Positions 33,058 through 44,099 of a stretch of DNA of 64,000 nt are shown in pieces. Source of the DNA: Pseudolabrys taiwanensis (GTDB taxonomy: Bacteria > Pseudomonadota > Alphaproteobacteria > Rhizobiales > Xanthobacteraceae); contig NZ_CP031417.1 in NCBI RefSeq assembly GCF_003367395.1, forward strand, positions 2,914,001 through 2,978,000, written 5' to 3'. The notes under the pieces are model-generated. The model did not search any database. It was not told where the DNA came from and was given only the letters and a program-made list of their open reading frames with translations. A program made the position numbers and the translations under genes. Numbering within the stretch: position 1 is the first letter of the stretch; the number at the start of each line of letters is the position of its first letter.

Positions 33058-33177
33058 CGACGCTAAAGTCGCAGGCCACAGAGAATTCGAATTGCGGGCA
33101 TTGCGTTCGCCATCGCTTTCGTGGACGTCGCGCCTACCCCTGGCGATGCGCCCAGTTAAATGCGCTTCGCGCCGCGT

Positions 33178-34233
33178 TCAAAGGCCGCGAGGCTGCGTGG
33201 CCGCGTATAGCTGCCAGTGCCGCGGCAGGAAATGCAGCTTGCCATCGGGCGTTTGAGCGGCATCGACCGGCAATTCGATCTCGACGCGATGCCGTCCGGC
33301 GCCGATGAGAAGTTCGACGCGACGCCAGCCGCCGCTGCGGCGCACGGCGACGATGTCGCCGGTGATCGCGCCCGGCCTCTCCTCGACGACTTCGATGCCG
33401 TTCGGCCGCATCAGAAGGCGCGCCGCACCGTCGGCTATACCGGCGATGCCGATGTCGATCGGCTGTCCGTCGATGCTGGTGCGGCCGCCCGTCACCGTGA
33501 CCGGCAGCTCGCTGGCCTCGCCGATGAAGGAGAACACGAAGGGCGAGTTCGGCCGGTCGTAAATCTCGTCCGGCGTGCCGACCTGCTCGATGCGGCCCTG
33601 GCTCATCACCACGACGCGGTCGGCGAGCTCGAGCGCCTCCTCCTGGTCGTGCGTCACGAACACCGTGGTGTGCCCGGTCTTGTCGTGCAGCTCGCGCAGC
33701 CATTGTCGCAATTCGCGGCGCACCTTGGCGTCCAGCGCGCCGAAGGGTTCGTCGAGCAGCAGCACGCGCGGCTCGATGGCGAGCGCTCGCGCCAGCGCCA
33801 CGCGCTGCCGCTGGCCGCCCGACAGTTGCGCGGGGAAACGGTGTCCGAGGCCGGACAGTTGCACGAGGTCGAGCAGTTCGGCGGCGCGGCGGCGGATTTC
33901 CGCTGCCGCCGGACGCGTGCCGCGCGGCCGCACGCGCAGGCCGAAGCCGATATTGTCGGCGACCGTCATGTGCTTGAACAGCGCATAGCTCTGGAACACG
34001 AATCCGACATTGCGCTCCTGCACGTTCAGGCTCGATGCATCCTCGTCGCCAAAGTGGATCGAGCCGCCGGTCGGCCATTCGAGCCCGGCGATCAGGCGCA
34101 GCAAGGTGGTCTTCCCCGAACCGGAGGGCCCGAGCAGCGCGATCAGTTCACCGGAGCGGACATCGAGCGACACGCCGTGCAGCGCCGGATAGCGGTCGAA
34201 CTCCTTGCGCACCTTGGTAATGCGGATTTCCAT
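33178..34233 (-). CDS. cysA: Sulphate/thiosulphate ABC transporter ATPase CysA
   Basis: This 351-aa ATPase powers sulphate or thiosulphate import. Walker A is GPSGSGKT near residues 35-42, the signature is [15 protein letters not shown] near 137, Walker B is [12 protein letters not shown], and the H-loop is [10 protein letters not shown]-terminal regulatory (TOBE-like) domain follows. The start overlaps nothing; the cysW stop is ten bases upstream. It is the last gene of the sbp-cysT-cysW-cysA operon. Confidence 0.93.
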   Translation of the reverse strand: MEIRITKVRKEFDRYPALHGVSLDVRSGELIALLGPSGSGKTTLLRLIAGLEWPTGGSIHFGDEDASSLNVQERNVGFVFQSYALFKHMTVADNIGFGLRVRPRGTRPAAAEIRRRAAELLDLVQLSGLGHRFPAQLSGGQRQRVALARALAIEPRVLLLDEPFGALDAKVRRELRQWLRELHDKTGHTTVFVTHDQEEALELADRVVVMSQGRIEQVGTPDEIYDRPNSPFVFSFIGEASELPVTVTGGRTSIDGQPIDIGIAGIADGAARLLMRPNGIEVVEERPGAITGDIVAVRRSGGWRRVELLIGAGRHRVEIELPVDAAQTPDGKLHFLPRHWQLYAATQPRGL

Positions 34234-34242
34234 GAACCGTCC

Positions 34243-35112
34243 CTAGTAACGTCCGTTGCCGGCGATCTGATCGCCATAGCGCCACTCCAGCAGCGCCTTG
34301 ATGGCCAGCGTGAACAGGGCGAGAAGCGCCAGCAGCGAGGCGACCGCGAAGGCGGCGGTGAAGGCGTATTCGTTGTAAAGAATCTCGACATGCAGCGGCA
34401 TGGTATTGGTGAAGCCGCGGATCTTGCCGGACACCACGGCGACGGCGCCGAACTCGCCCATGGCCCGCGCGTTGCAGAGCAGCACGCCGTACAGCAGCGC
34501 CCATTTCACGTTCGGCAGCGTGACGTACAGGAACGTCTTGAAGCCGCTGGCGCCGAGCGAGAGCGCCGCCTCCTCGTCCCCGGTGCCCTGCTCCTGCATC
34601 AGCGGGATCAACTCGCGTGCCACGAAAGGGAACGTCACGAACATCGTCGCCAGCACGATGCCGGGCAGCGCGAAGATGATCTCGATGTTGTGGCCGCTAA
34701 GCCAGCCACCGAAGTAGCCCTGCGCGCCGAACAGCAGCACATAGACGAGACCGGCAATCACTGGCGACACCGAGAACGGCAGGTCGATGAGCGTGATGAC
34801 GAAGCTTTTGCCCTTGAAATCGTATTTCGCGATGGCCCAGGCTGCGGCGATGCCGAACACCATGTTGGCCGGCACCGAGATCGCCGCCACCAGCAGGGTC
34901 AGTTCGATCGCCGCCACGGCATCGGGCTCCGCGATCGTCTTGATGAAGCCGGGGATGCCGGCGCGCAACGCCTCGCTGAACACCAGCAGCAGCGGCAGCA
35001 GCAGAAACAGCGCGAAGAACGTCAGCGCGATCGCGATCAGCGCCGCGCGCAGTGGCGCCGATTCGCCGGTGGCCGGAGCCATCGTCCGGGCGGGCCCGCG
35101 TTCAGACGGCAT
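34243..35112 (-). CDS. cysW: Sulphate ABC transporter permease CysW
   Basis: A 289-aa inner-membrane permease with about six hydrophobic helices. The EAA-loop region [20 protein letters not shown], followed by [10 protein letters not shown], contacts CysA, and the [15 protein letters not shown] stretch is typical of CysW. It overlaps the end of cysT by eleven bases, so it is translationally coupled. Confidence 0.93.
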   Translation of the reverse strand: MPSERGPARTMAPATGESAPLRAALIAIALTFFALFLLLPLLLVFSEALRAGIPGFIKTIAEPDAVAAIELTLLVAAISVPANMVFGIAAAWAIAKYDFKGKSFVITLIDLPFSVSPVIAGLVYVLLFGAQGYFGGWLSGHNIEIIFALPGIVLATMFVTFPFVARELIPLMQEQGTGDEEAALSLGASGFKTFLYVTLPNVKWALLYGVLLCNARAMGEFGAVAVVSGKIRGFTNTMPLHVEILYNEYAFTAAFAVASLLALLALFTLAIKALLEWRYGDQIAGNGRY

Positions 35113-35953
35113 GACCGAACCTCCGCCGGCTCAAGGCCTGGATGAGGTTGATGGTCAGGAGCATGGCGAAGGAGATCATCAGCATCAGTGCCGCCACCGC
35201 CGTCGCCGCGCCGTAGTTGAATTCCTCCAGCCGGATCACAATCAGCAGCGGGGCGATTTCCGACACGAATGGAATGTTGCCGGCAATGAAGACGACGGAG
35301 CCGTATTCGCCGATGCCCCGCGCCAGCGCCAGCGCAAAGCCGGTCAGGATCGCCGGCACCAGTTGCGGCAGCACGACCCGCAGGATGGTTTGCAACCGCT
35401 TCGCTCCGAGCGTCGCCGCCGCCTCCTCCAGTTCCCTGTCGAGGTCGGTCAGCACCGGCTGTACGGTGCGCACCACGAACGGCAGGCCGATGAAGATCAG
35501 CGCCATGACGATGCCGGCCGGCGTATAGGCGATCTTGATGTCGTAAGGCGCCAGCAGGCCCCCGATCCACGCATTGGGGGCATAGAGCGTGCTCAGCGCG
35601 ATGCCGGCGACCGCCGTCGGCAAGGCGAAGGGCAGGTCGATCATCGAATCGATCAGCCTCTTGCCGGGAAACCGGTAACGCACCAGGACCCAGGCCAGCA
35701 CCAGGCCGAAGACGCTGTTGACGAGCGCCGCAATCAACGCGGTGGTGAAACTGACGCGCAAGGCCGCCAGCGTGCGCGGGTCGAGCGCCAGATGCCAGAA
35801 TTCACTCCAGCCGAGCGACGTACTGCGCACGATCAGCGCCGCCAGCGGGATGAGAACGATCAGGCTCAGGTAGGTCAGCGCGAAGCCGAACGTCGCCCCG
35901 AATCCCGGGATGACGCTGGGCCGCCTGAAGGTCCACGATTCGGCGATCGACAT
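35102..35953 (-). CDS. cysT: Sulphate ABC transporter permease CysT
   Basis: The 283-aa partner permease. It has six predicted membrane helices, the [20 protein letters not shown] segment shared by CysT/CysU proteins, and the coupling loop [32 protein letters not shown] mirrors the CysW motif. It follows the binding-protein gene by nine bases. Confidence 0.93.
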   Translation of the reverse strand: MSIAESWTFRRPSVIPGFGATFGFALTYLSLIVLIPLAALIVRSTSLGWSEFWHLALDPRTLAALRVSFTTALIAALVNSVFGLVLAWVLVRYRFPGKRLIDSMIDLPFALPTAVAGIALSTLYAPNAWIGGLLAPYDIKIAYTPAGIVMALIFIGLPFVVRTVQPVLTDLDRELEEAAATLGAKRLQTILRVVLPQLVPAILTGFALALARGIGEYGSVVFIAGNIPFVSEIAPLLIVIRLEEFNYGAATAVAALMLMISFAMLLTINLIQALSRRRFGHAV

Positions 35954-35962
35954 TCGGCGATC

Positions 35963-36994
35963 TTACTTCGGCTTGTAGATTTGATCGAATATACCGCCGT
36001 CGCCGAAATACTTCGGCTGGGCCTCCTTCCAGCCGCCGAAATCGGCGATGGTCGCGAGCTTCAGCTTGGGAAACCGCTTCAAATCCTCGGGGTCCGCCAG
36101 TTCCGGCTTGGCCGGGCGGTAATAGTTCTTGGCGGCGATCTTTTGGCCATCGGCGCTGTAGAGATATTCGAGGTAGGCTTGCGCCACTTCGGTCGTCTTG
36201 TGCTTCTTGGCGTTCTCATCGACCAGCGCCACCGGTGGCTCGGCCACGATCGAGATCGACGGCACGACGATCTCGAACTTGTCTGGCCCCAGTTCATTGA
36301 GCGCGAGGAACGCTTCGTTTTCCCAGGCGAGCAGCACGTCGCCGATCTGGCGCTGCACGAAGGTCGTGGTCGCGCCACGCGCCCCGGTGTCGAGCACCGG
36401 CACGTGACCGAAAAGGTCCTTGACATAGGCTTGCGCCCTGGCGTCGTCGCCACCGAACTTCTCGCGCGCCCAGGCCCAGGCCGCGAGCAGATTCCAGCGC
36501 GCGCCGCCGGAGGTTTTCGGGTTCGGCGTGATCACGGCGACGCCCGGCTTGACGAGATCGTCCCAATCCTTGATGGCCTTCGGATTGCCCTTGCGCACCA
36601 GGAAGACGATGGTCGATGTGTAAGGCGCGCTGTTGTTCGGCAGGCGGCTGCGCCAGTTGGCGGCGATCTTGCCGGACTTGGCGACGATGGCGTCGATATC
36701 GGCTTCCAGCGCCAGCGTGACGACGTCGGCTTCGAGGCCGTCGATGACCGCGCGCGCCTGCGCGCCGGAGCCGCCATGGGATTGCTGCACGACGACTGTC
36801 TGGCCGGTCTTAGCCTTCCAATACTTAGTGAACGCGGCGTCATAAGCGCGATACAGTTCGCGCGTTGGATCATAAGAGACATTGAGTATCCGGTTCTGCG
36901 CGACGGCCGGCCCTGCGACGCCAGTTGCGAGAGCGCAGGCAGCGACGGCGGCGAAGAGGGTGCGGCGGACAACTCTATCGTTTAAAAAGCGCAT
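35963..36994 (-). CDS. sbp: Periplasmic sulphate-binding protein
   Basis: A 343-aa precursor with an N-terminal signal peptide (hydrophobic stretch [20 protein letters not shown], then QNRILN). The mature protein shows the family's [18 protein letters not shown] near residue 38 and [20 protein letters not shown], where Ser/Gly backbone groups bind sulphate. It delivers substrate to CysT-CysW and starts the four-gene operon. Expression probably responds to sulphur starvation, but no CysB-type site was identified. Confidence 0.92.
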   Translation of the reverse strand: MRFLNDRVVRRTLFAAVAACALATGVAGPAVAQNRILNVSYDPTRELYRAYDAAFTKYWKAKTGQTVVVQQSHGGSGAQARAVIDGLEADVVTLALEADIDAIVAKSGKIAANWRSRLPNNSAPYTSTIVFLVRKGNPKAIKDWDDLVKPGVAVITPNPKTSGGARWNLLAAWAWAREKFGGDDARAQAYVKDLFGHVPVLDTGARGATTTFVQRQIGDVLLAWENEAFLALNELGPDKFEIVVPSISIVAEPPVALVDENAKKHKTTEVAQAYLEYLYSADGQKIAAKNYYRPAKPELADPEDLKRFPKLKLATIADFGGWKEAQPKYFGDGGIFDQIYKPK

Positions 36995-37116
36995 TGGTTA
37001 TGACTCCCGTAGTTGTCGACGCCTTGACCATTGCGAGTCATCCCGTCATCTGCAAGTCGGCCATTCCAGAAAAGACGAAATAGATCTGCCATCTGGCACT
37101 TGTCGCAATGATCTGT

Positions 37117-37147
37117 TCGCCCGCCGGAGCCGGGCGAGCAATTTTTT
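37117..37147 (+). terminator. Hairpin plus T-run upstream of sbp
   Basis: TCGCCCG/CGGGCGA (37117-37123 and 37131-37137) is followed by GCAATTTTTT on the plus strand. It faces the opposite way from the flanking minus-strand genes, so it may stop antisense transcription or terminate an unseen short RNA. Confidence 0.45.
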
Positions 37148-37270
37148 CTACAGGTCTATTCTGCACTCCGGGCCCGATTTTGTTCTGACAGACTGTTTAA
37201 TCCTGTCCGTCACGCCCGCCCGCACTTAGCTTTCTATCGTTTGAGGCGTTTGCGCGGGCGCGCAGCAGAG

Positions 37271-38704
37271 CTACGGATCCGGGGCGCGCGTTTTGTCTTC
37301 AGCGGACGGTGGCTTCGCGAAGCGATGCCAATCGACAGACAGCCTGTCAATCAATGTCGCCGCGAGTTTGGCACATTGGGTCCGGATGTCGGGAATAGCA
37401 GTGATCTCCCAGAAAGCCGCGCGAGTGAGGGGACCAACGGCATAGATGCGCTCAGAGACAGTGCCCGACCGTGACCGCACGGCGCAATCATCCGTAACGT
37501 CGAGTCCAATACCCAGAGCATCCGGTCGAACCGTGCCGTCTGCAAGCATTCCATGCAACAATGGGCTGGTATTTTTTGGGGCCAAATCCGATGAACTCTT
37601 GCATTCAACAATTTTGGATACCCAGACAGACTCGAGCGTCGTCACTCCGCGCCGGCGGAAATGGACAACCGCGCCCTCGCCCGAGAGATCGATGCCGCAA
37701 GTCTTTGCCGCAACGATCGTCAGCTGACCCGCGTCTACGGCCGCCTTGATACGCAGCTCCGCCGCCGGAGCCATGCGGTGACGATGGACATCCCACCATG
37801 CGCGGGCATGTTCGAGAAAACGTCTGCGGTCTGCTGCCGAAAACGCCTGCCACAGTGATTGCGTATAAGGTCGAAGGCCGTCGACAACCGAGCGCCAGTC
37901 ACCTCCACGGCCGATGTGCGTGCGCGCGCAAATATGTAGCCAGCGAGCAAGTTCAGCGGCGCTCGCGCCGGTCGGGATATCCGCCGGGCCCAAGGGGAAC
38001 GGTTTCACTGGTCGGTGCGGCTTAGGCAGTAATCCACGCCGCGACATCGCGATTATCGGCCCCCGATGGCCCGCCAACTGCAACGCCATCACGTAGTCAA
38101 CCATGGTCAGGCCAGTGCCTAGAATAAAAACGGTATCGTCGGGTTTGATGCCGGCTTCGGCCGGAGGCGTCCACGGGTCTGCGAAGCAACGTGCGCCGAT
38201 CTCGGTCTCCGGATGTCCTGTCGCGAGAATCGCAAGATCGGCCTCCAACGAGCGACCATCGCTCAGCCGCGCGCTTACGCCTCCGGCGTTTTCGGCAAGC
38301 GAGATACACTCGCCAGTCATAACTTCGAGCGAACGGCCATTTGCGCCGGCTCCGATATAGGGCTCGATCAGACCCGCGACATAATCCCCATAGAGGCCCC
38401 GCGGCACGAAACTGGAGGACTCCAGCGCCGATGGAGTATCGTTGCTTGATCGAGTCCTTCTCGCCGCGATCCACTGAGAAAAATGGTTTGGCTCGTCTGG
38501 AAACGCGCTCATGTTGTGAGCGCGAACATTGAGAAGGTGATCCGGATTCGACGTGCTATAGGCGACGCCGCGACCGACCGACGGCCTCTTCTCAATAAGA
38601 GTAACGTTCAATGGGGAGGATGATTTCTTCAGAAGATGAACGGCCAGCAGAACCCCACTCGCCCCGCCACCCACAATCACCGCATGCTGCTGCGCCCGCC
38701 GCAT
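37271..38704 (-). CDS. FAD/NAD(P)-binding oxidoreductase-like protein
   Basis: A 477-aa flavoprotein with the Rossmann FAD-binding motif VIVGGGASGVLLAVHL near residues 9-24 and a second dinucleotide fold at FILGTGLTMVDYVMAL. It fits the FAD-NAD(P)-binding family (PF13454-like) whose partners vary. The sequence MSAFPDEPNHFSQWI is common in this family. Its position between sulphate and sulphonate transport genes suggests a role in sulphur compound oxidation, but the substrate is unknown. No downstream terminator was found on its own strand. Confidence 0.75.
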   Translation of the reverse strand: MRRAQQHAVIVGGGASGVLLAVHLLKKSSSPLNVTLIEKRPSVGRGVAYSTSNPDHLLNVRAHNMSAFPDEPNHFSQWIAARRTRSSNDTPSALESSSFVPRGLYGDYVAGLIEPYIGAGANGRSLEVMTGECISLAENAGGVSARLSDGRSLEADLAILATGHPETEIGARCFADPWTPPAEAGIKPDDTVFILGTGLTMVDYVMALQLAGHRGPIIAMSRRGLLPKPHRPVKPFPLGPADIPTGASAAELARWLHICARTHIGRGGDWRSVVDGLRPYTQSLWQAFSAADRRRFLEHARAWWDVHRHRMAPAAELRIKAAVDAGQLTIVAAKTCGIDLSGEGAVVHFRRRGVTTLESVWVSKIVECKSSSDLAPKNTSPLLHGMLADGTVRPDALGIGLDVTDDCAVRSRSGTVSERIYAVGPLTRAAFWEITAIPDIRTQCAKLAATLIDRLSVDWHRFAKPPSAEDKTRAPDP

Positions 38705-39255
38705 CCGCTCCTCCGTTCCTAATCCGCGCTACGGTGTCCGCTTATAGCTTTACCGATTCGGCGACTTAAGCCGCATTGGCACTCCAGTGAGCGTGCCCGA
38801 CGAAGAGCCTCGTCTCAACCACTTCGAGCGCCTTCCGGTTCCCGGTCCAGGCGCGCGAATGCGCGTTCTCGCGGTTCCGGGGTTCGTGATAACGATTTTT
38901 TAGCCCCAGCTGGCATGCAGTATGAAGTATCTTATTTTTCCCAAGTGAATTGACTACACCTCCCGCATCAGCAAGATGAACACGCGGACAATACATTTGT
39001 CGGCCGCGGGATTTGACGAAGCAGCTTGCGCCGCGTGCTCAATCGCTAAAGCGCCACGAATGGTGTTCGTGGGCTTCTTCTGACGGAGAAGATTATGACC
39101 ATTCGGTGGATGTCAGTCCATTCCTCCTCCCTGGATAACTTGTCCTGCTGCCGCGCAGCGTGCACGACCGGCGTGTGTTGACCCGCCGATCACGCTATAT
39201 CCCTCATCGCTGACACGGTCAGGAAACACCGGCACGAGCCGGCGGCAGGATCCTT
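38705..39255. other. Intergenic region, no gene supported
   Basis: About 550 bases without a convincing gene. A minus-strand reading of 76 codons at 38766-38996 has no start context or recognisable motif. AT-rich patches near 38895-38960 could hold the promoter of the FAD/NAD(P)-binding gene. Confidence 0.4.
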
Positions 39256-39456
39256 ATGTCCAACGCATACATCGTTGAAGTTCAATCGGAGACCGCCGGC
39301 ATCGTTGTCCGTGACGGTCGGCAATATCGATTCTTCGCCTCGGACCGCCGCTTCGATGCACTCGAAGGACGCGACTTCAACTCGCTCCGGGCGGCAGAGG
39401 CTGCCGCCCGCGATCACGCTGCCAAGCGGCGTAATTCCACTCGGCCAAACGGCTGA
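39256..39456 (+). CDS. Small conserved-looking hypothetical protein
   Basis: A 66-aa protein with an ATG at 39256 preceded by GGCAGGAT. It begins MSNAYIVEVQSETAGIVVRD and has alternating strand-like hydrophobics followed by an Ala/Arg-rich helix (LRAAEAAARDHAAKRR). Small proteins of this form are common in Rhizobiales and have no assigned role. Codon usage is like the neighbouring genes, supporting it as real. Confidence 0.55.
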   Translation: MSNAYIVEVQSETAGIVVRDGRQYRFFASDRRFDALEGRDFNSLRAAEAAARDHAAKRRNSTRPNG

Positions 39457-39498
39457 TTCAGAGTTACCGGATGAGCCGCCACGCTGCAGACGGCGCGC

Positions 39499-39867
39499 TC
39501 AGAGCGGCGTCTTGGCTGGTCCGACCAGCCAGATTTCGACAAACAGTACAAAGAAAAGAAACCAGGGCGCAAGACGCAACACTTGGCGCGCGATGATGCG
39601 AGGCGCGACGTTACCGACCAACAACAAAAGACCGATGATGGTAAATCCGGCCCCTATTTCGTTGGCAAAGGAAGCCCAAGCCCGAAAATGCTCAGGCCAG
39701 ACATAGGCTGCGATACCCATCACGATCCAGGCGAGTCCTGCCACCGGCACGACCATCCGATCGGCGTCGTTCTTCTCCCAATCGGTCTCCCGAGGGGAGA
39801 GAATCGGAGAAGCCCGTTCCTCGCCATCGGTCATATATTCGCGCATGAAATAGCCCAAAGTTTTCAC
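39499..39867 (-). CDS. Small membrane protein at the end of the ssu operon
   Basis: A 122-aa protein whose GTG start overlaps the ssuB stop by four bases (GTGA), so it is the fifth gene of the operon; ATGs at 39846 and 39834 are alternatives. It has about three hydrophobic helices (for example [17 protein letters not shown] and [17 protein letters not shown]) and a charged N-terminus. I recognise no family. Its coupling to the sulphonate importer suggests an accessory role. Confidence 0.6.
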   Translation of the reverse strand: MKTLGYFMREYMTDGEERASPILSPRETDWEKNDADRMVVPVAGLAWIVMGIAAYVWPEHFRAWASFANEIGAGFTIIGLLLLVGNVAPRIIARQVLRLAPWFLFFVLFVEIWLVGPAKTPL

Positions 39868-40700
39868 GCATCTTCGCCGGGTCGGGCATTCTTGAAGAGC
39901 TCCCGCAAGATCAGCCCCTCGAAGGCCGCAGCATCTGCCGAGCCTCGCTGGCGCGGTCTTGGCAGATCAATGCGAAGATCGAGCGAAATTCGCCCCTCTT
40001 CGATTAGTAAAACCCGATCAGCCAAGGTGACGGCCTCGGCGACGTCGTGCGTAACAAGAAGAGCGGTGAAGCCTTGATCGGTCCAGACCTGTTCAAGCAG
40101 CCGCTGCATCGATATGCGGGTCAAGGCATCCAGCGCCCCGAGCGGCTCGTCGAAAGCAAGAACGCGCGGCTGACTGACGAGCGCACGTGACAACGCAACA
40201 CGCTGCTTCTGACCGCCGGATAAGACGTAAGGCCAATCGCCTCGACGTTCAACCAGGCCGACGCGTTTGAGAGTCTCCAGGGCCCGGGCGCGGCCCTCGG
40301 CTGCCTTGCGCTGTCTTCCCAAGCCGACTTCGACATTCGACAGCACAGAGGCCCATGGCAGGAGACGCGGCTCCTGAAACATCACGCGAACAGCTTCGCG
40401 ATCGACTACATTGACGGCGCTGCCCCCGATACGAAACGTACCGGCCGTCGGCGTATCCAGCCCGACCAAGAGGCGAAGCAACGTGCTCTTGCCGCACCCG
40501 CTGCGTCCGACGATGGCAATGAATTCGCCGGCAGCAACCTCAAAATCCAGGCCGCGCAGTACATTGTTCTCTCCAAACGCCTTTTTCAGCCCGTCGACCC
40601 TGATCGAAAGGCCGCCGTTGGACTGCGGCTGAAGGGCCGCGGCGGGCCTCTCGCCTTGCCATGCGGTCAACGGCGGTTTTACGCGCGTATTCATGTTCAT
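39864..40700 (-). CDS. ssuB: Sulphonate ABC transporter ATPase SsuB
   Basis: A 278-aa ATPase; the ATG at 40700 is chosen because it overlaps the ssuC stop by four bases. Walker A is GRSGCGKST, the Q-loop [13 protein letters not shown] is typical of SsuB/TauB-type ATPases, the signature is [15 protein letters not shown], and Walker B is [12 protein letters not shown]. It couples ATP hydrolysis to SsuC. The N-terminal 40 residues are an unconserved extension. Confidence 0.9.
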   Translation of the reverse strand: MNMNTRVKPPLTAWQGERPAAALQPQSNGGLSIRVDGLKKAFGENNVLRGLDFEVAAGEFIAIVGRSGCGKSTLLRLLVGLDTPTAGTFRIGGSAVNVVDREAVRVMFQEPRLLPWASVLSNVEVGLGRQRKAAEGRARALETLKRVGLVERRGDWPYVLSGGQKQRVALSRALVSQPRVLAFDEPLGALDALTRISMQRLLEQVWTDQGFTALLVTHDVAEAVTLADRVLLIEEGRISLDLRIDLPRPRQRGSADAAAFEGLILRELFKNARPGEDA

Positions 40701-41485
40701 GACCTGGCTTGATGGAAGGCCGGATGCCATTGCAGGCACCCTCGCTCCAGGAGGCGCGCCAGTGTGTCGGCAAGCTTCCCAAGCAGGGCGTAGATTACGA
40801 TGCTGAGGACGACGACATCGACGAGCAAGAACTCGCGAGCCTGCATCGCCATGTAGCCGATGCCAGAAGACGCCGCGATTGTCTCCGCGACAATGAGCGT
40901 CAACCACATAATTCCGAGGGCATAGCGCAGACCGACGAAAATAGACGGCAGCGCGCCCGGAAGGTAAACACGCCAGAACAGTTCAACCGGCGTCATGCCA
41001 TACGTACGACCCATCTCCACGAGTGGGGCGTCGACGTTTCGAATACCATGCTGAGTGTTGATGTAGATCGGGAAAAACACGCCGATGGCGACGAGGAATA
41101 TCTTGGCGCTTTCATCGATGCCAAACCAAAGAATGACCAGCGGAATCATCGCCAGATGCGGAATGTTGCGCACCATCTGAAGCGTGCTGTCGAGAAGACG
41201 CTCTGATCGATCGGATAAGCCATTGGCAAGCCCCAGGGCAAAACCGATGCCGCCGCCAATGACCAGGCCGATCGCGGCGCGGCGAAAGCTCACCCACATG
41301 TTGATCAGCAACTCGCCGCTCAGCAGCAACCGCCAGCCGGCCAGTATGACGGCAACCGGTGACGGCAAGACGCGTTCGGGAATGAAGCCTGCCGACGAAA
41401 GCGCCTGCCAAACCACGATGATCGCCAGCGGCAGAACCCACTGCGTCAGCCCACCGAACCTCTGGTTCGGGCCACGGACGCTCAT
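40697..41485 (-). CDS. ssuC: Sulphonate ABC transporter permease SsuC
   Basis: A 262-aa inner-membrane protein with six hydrophobic helices. The coupling loop region contains [20 protein letters not shown] followed by [12 protein letters not shown], matching SsuC/TauC permeases, and [16 protein letters not shown] is the usual C-terminal cytoplasmic motif. It overlaps ssuD by four bases. Confidence 0.92.
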   Translation of the reverse strand: MSVRGPNQRFGGLTQWVLPLAIIVVWQALSSAGFIPERVLPSPVAVILAGWRLLLSGELLINMWVSFRRAAIGLVIGGGIGFALGLANGLSDRSERLLDSTLQMVRNIPHLAMIPLVILWFGIDESAKIFLVAIGVFFPIYINTQHGIRNVDAPLVEMGRTYGMTPVELFWRVYLPGALPSIFVGLRYALGIMWLTLIVAETIAASSGIGYMAMQAREFLLVDVVVLSIVIYALLGKLADTLARLLERGCLQWHPAFHQARS

Positions 41486-42651
41486 GATGACGACGCCTGT
41501 TTGGCCGGCAGGAAATGATTGCCAACGATCTCGCCGAACGGACCGCCGTTATACGCATTGCCGAATCGCGTCTCGTGCGCCAAAGGCAGCAGCGGGAAGA
41601 CTAGCTCTGCAAAACGGTACGCCTCTTCGAGATGCGGGTAACCCGACATGATGAACGTGTCGACGCCGACGTCCATGTACTCCTTAATTCGTGCGGCGAC
41701 AGTCGGCGGATCGCCGACGAGCGCCGTTCCGGCGCCGCCGCGAACGAGGCCGACGCCCGCCCACAGATTGGGACTGACTTCCAACTTATCGCGACGCCCA
41801 CCGTGCAGCTCGGCCATACGGCGTTGACCGACGGAATCCATCTTACTGAAGGCAGCTTGCGCCTTCGCAATGGCCGCGTTGTCAACGTAACGGATGAGAT
41901 CGTCGGCCGCCGCCCAAGCCTTCGCGTTAGTCTCGCGTACAATCACATGAAGACGGATGCCGAAGGTCAGCTTGCGGCCGCGGGCCTGCGCTAGAGCCGC
42001 GACGTTTTTGATCTTGTCGGCAACCGCGGCGGGCGGCTCACCCCAAGTGAGATATTTGTCGATCGTCTCCGCGGCGACCGCCGTGCCGGCCGCCGACGAG
42101 CCGCCGAAATAGAGCGGCGGATGCGGCTTCTGAACCGGTTCGAACAATAGGCGACCGTCTTCGATCCGGATGTGCTTGCCGGAGAAGTTGACGGCCTTGC
42201 CGGCGAGCAGCTCCTTGTAAATCAGCAGAAACTCGCGGGTGATCTCGTATCGCTCGTCATGCGGCAGAAAGACACCGTCGCCCTTGTTCTCGGCGGGGTC
42301 GCCGCCGGTAACGACGTTGATAAGCAGCCGACCGCCGGTCACGCGATCGAGCGTCGCCGTCATGCGCGCCGCGACGGCGGGCGATTGCAGCCCTGGCCTT
42401 ACGGCGACGAGATAGCGAAGCCGCTCTGTCTGCGGTGCCACGGCCGAGGCGACAACCCATGAGTCCTCACAACTGCGCCCGGTCGGCAACAACACGCCGA
42501 AATATCCCAGGTCGTCTGCAGCTTGCGCGATCTGGCGCAAGTAGCGGAAATCAACCTGACGGCCGCCTTCCTGCGTTGCCAGATAGCGCCCGTCGCCGTG
42601 GGTGGGAAGGAACCACAAAACGTTCGCCGCATTTGCCGGAGATACCGTCAT
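41482..42651 (-). CDS. ssuD: FMNH2-dependent alkanesulphonate monooxygenase SsuD
   Basis: This 389-aa TIM-barrel enzyme releases sulphite from alkanesulphonates using reduced flavin and oxygen. It shows the SsuD motifs [20 protein letters not shown] near residues 11-30, [17 protein letters not shown] near 111, and [19 protein letters not shown] near the C-terminus, with typical full length (about 380 aa). The flavin reductase needed to supply FMNH2 is likely the gene at 44100-44669. Confidence 0.95.
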   Translation of the reverse strand: MTVSPANAANVLWFLPTHGDGRYLATQEGGRQVDFRYLRQIAQAADDLGYFGVLLPTGRSCEDSWVVASAVAPQTERLRYLVAVRPGLQSPAVAARMTATLDRVTGGRLLINVVTGGDPAENKGDGVFLPHDERYEITREFLLIYKELLAGKAVNFSGKHIRIEDGRLLFEPVQKPHPPLYFGGSSAAGTAVAAETIDKYLTWGEPPAAVADKIKNVAALAQARGRKLTFGIRLHVIVRETNAKAWAAADDLIRYVDNAAIAKAQAAFSKMDSVGQRRMAELHGGRRDKLEVSPNLWAGVGLVRGGAGTALVGDPPTVAARIKEYMDVGVDTFIMSGYPHLEEAYRFAELVFPLLPLAHETRFGNAYNGGPFGEIVGNHFLPAKQASSS

Positions 42652-43622
42652 GACCCCGACCTCACCGCATCGGAGATCTTCAGCGCCTTCGGAATAAGGC
42701 CCAGACCAAAAAACACGTCGGCAAGTTTTTGCTGATCGGTGATCACCTTGGCGTCGATCGAGCGGATGCCATAGGCCTGGCGCGTCAGCGCGACTTCGAG
42801 CACGTCGGCCGGGATGCCGATCGACGCGCTCAGCTGCGCTGCGACGGCCTTGATATCCCCCTTTGCCCAGGTATCGACCTCACGAAGCTGTTCGAGCACG
42901 ATATCCAATGCTTTTGCGTGGACGTCGAGCGCCTTGCGAGACGCCAGATAGAACTGATAGTTCGGCACCAGGCCTTCGGCATTAACGAGCTCGCGCGCCT
43001 TGAAAGTCTTCTCCGCCGCCGCCTGATACGGATCCCAAATCACCCAGGCATCGACCGCACCTTTCTCGAACGCCGCACGCGCATCCGCGGGCGTCAGAAA
43101 AACCGGAGTGATATCGGAATATTGAATACCGGCCTTCTTCAGCGCCTCGACCAGCAGGAAATGAACGTTCGAGCCTTTGTTAAGCGCGACCTTCTTGCCC
43201 TTGAGATCAGCCACAGCCTTGATGGGGCTGCCTGGAGGCACCAGAATCGCCTCGCCCTTCGGAGCCGGCGGCTCATAGGCGAAATAGACAAGCGGCGCAC
43301 CCGCCGCCTGCGCGAAGATCGGCGGTGTCTCACCGGTATTGCCGAAATCGATGGCACCGACGTTGAGCGCTTCCAACATCTGCGGCCCGGCCGGGAATTC
43401 CTTCCACTCGACCGTATAGCCAATCGCCTTCAGCTTTCCCTCCAGCGAGCCTTTGCTCTTCAGCAACACGAGCTTGCCGTACTTCTGGAAGCCGATACGA
43501 ATGACCTTCTCGCTCGCCTGCGCTCCGCTCGCAGCGCCGAGCACCAGACCCAAGACTGCTATAGTCGGCCACACCTTCCAAGTCCACACCTTCCAAGTCC
43601 ACACCCTCCAGCCCAAAGTCAT
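42648..43622 (-). CDS. ssuA: Sulphonate-binding protein SsuA
   Basis: A 324-aa periplasmic binding protein starting at the ATG at 43622, with GGAGG six bases upstream. The signal peptide is unusual: [20 protein letters not shown] contains a perfectly duplicated VWTWK, caused by a 15-bp tandem repeat. The mature part has [20 protein letters not shown] and the loop [20 protein letters not shown], typical of SsuA-family proteins. It is the first gene of the ssuADCB operon; the stop overlaps ssuD by four bases. Confidence 0.9.
   Translation of the reverse strand: MTLGWRVWTWKVWTWKVWPTIAVLGLVLGAASGAQASEKVIRIGFQKYGKLVLLKSKGSLEGKLKAIGYTVEWKEFPAGPQMLEALNVGAIDFGNTGETPPIFAQAAGAPLVYFAYEPPAPKGEAILVPPGSPIKAVADLKGKKVALNKGSNVHFLLVEALKKAGIQYSDITPVFLTPADARAAFEKGAVDAWVIWDPYQAAAEKTFKARELVNAEGLVPNYQFYLASRKALDVHAKALDIVLEQLREVDTWAKGDIKAVAAQLSASIGIPADVLEVALTRQAYGIRSIDAKVITDQQKLADVFFGLGLIPKALKISDAVRSGS
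43573..43607 (-). repeat. 15-bp tandem repeat inside the ssuA signal peptide
   Basis: ACCTTCCAAGTCCAC is repeated twice in tandem (43573-43587, 43588-43602) and a third partial copy (ACCCT) follows. It keeps the reading frame (five residues per unit), so slippage would only change signal-peptide length. Confidence 0.85.
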
Positions 43623-44099
43623 GACATGCCTCCACCAAGTGCGCCGCGAAGGCGCGAGCCGACATGGCTCAATGTTGGCAAAGAATTCTCGCTTGTCGAT
43701 AAAATGGAAAACCAAAGTTGAGTGACTTGCAGCCTAAACTCACTATTTCCGGCGCAATAAGCAAAAATGAATTCGCATCGATGGCATTTGAGTGGCGGCG
43801 CCGGCCATTAAGACTCGCGGGAATGTGCTAGCAACCTTCTCGACATTGCATGTCGTAAGCCTGCTTCATCTACACAATCACAGACATCCGGGCGGGAGCT
43901 GCGTGTCACATTCTAAACAACGCCAATAGAATATTCCCCTGCGAGGCTCTTTATCGCATTGGCGATGCCATCTCAGCGCAATGGCACAATTCGATTCTTC
44001 CAAATTCATGCCTCTTTGCCGTTTGTAGTTGGCTTTTTTCGCCGGCGTCTTATTTTCGGATGAGCGCACTTGTGCGAGGCCTTGGCACGGCTCTTTCAA
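43623..44099. promoter_or_regulatory. Divergent intergenic region between ssuA and the flavin reductase
   Basis: About 475 bases with no gene supported. AT-rich patches around 43735-43790 and 43965-44060 could carry the divergent promoters. No exact operator repeat or riboswitch-like structure was recognised. Confidence 0.4.

Larger units (their letters stand above)
12034..33060. mobile_element. Integrated plasmid-like/ICE-like element segment with defence genes
   Basis: Chromosomal flagellar genes stop at about 11.9 kb and housekeeping-type sulphate transport genes resume at 33.18 kb. Between them are an AlpA regulator, a Rep_3 initiator with iterons, ParA and ParB homologues, XRE-ImmA, toxin-antitoxin genes and probable antiphage systems. 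No relaxase, type IV secretion gene or integrase is in this part, so it is a segment of a larger element or a degraded one. Boundaries are estimates. Confidence 0.6.

Noticed and set aside
33217..36985. Two very long plus-strand open readings (about 640 and 730 codons) across the sulphate transporter genes
   Set aside because: They are antisense to clear cysA, cysW, cysT and sbp, have Arg/Gln/His-rich low-complexity composition and no recognisable motifs; typical artefacts of high GC.
36995..37270. A SAM or other sulphur-related riboswitch before sbp
   Set aside because: Only one simple hairpin with a T-run on the wrong strand was seen; no conserved riboswitch core.
38766..38996. A 76-codon minus-strand gene
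   Set aside because: No ribosome site, no motif and unusual composition compared with neighbours.
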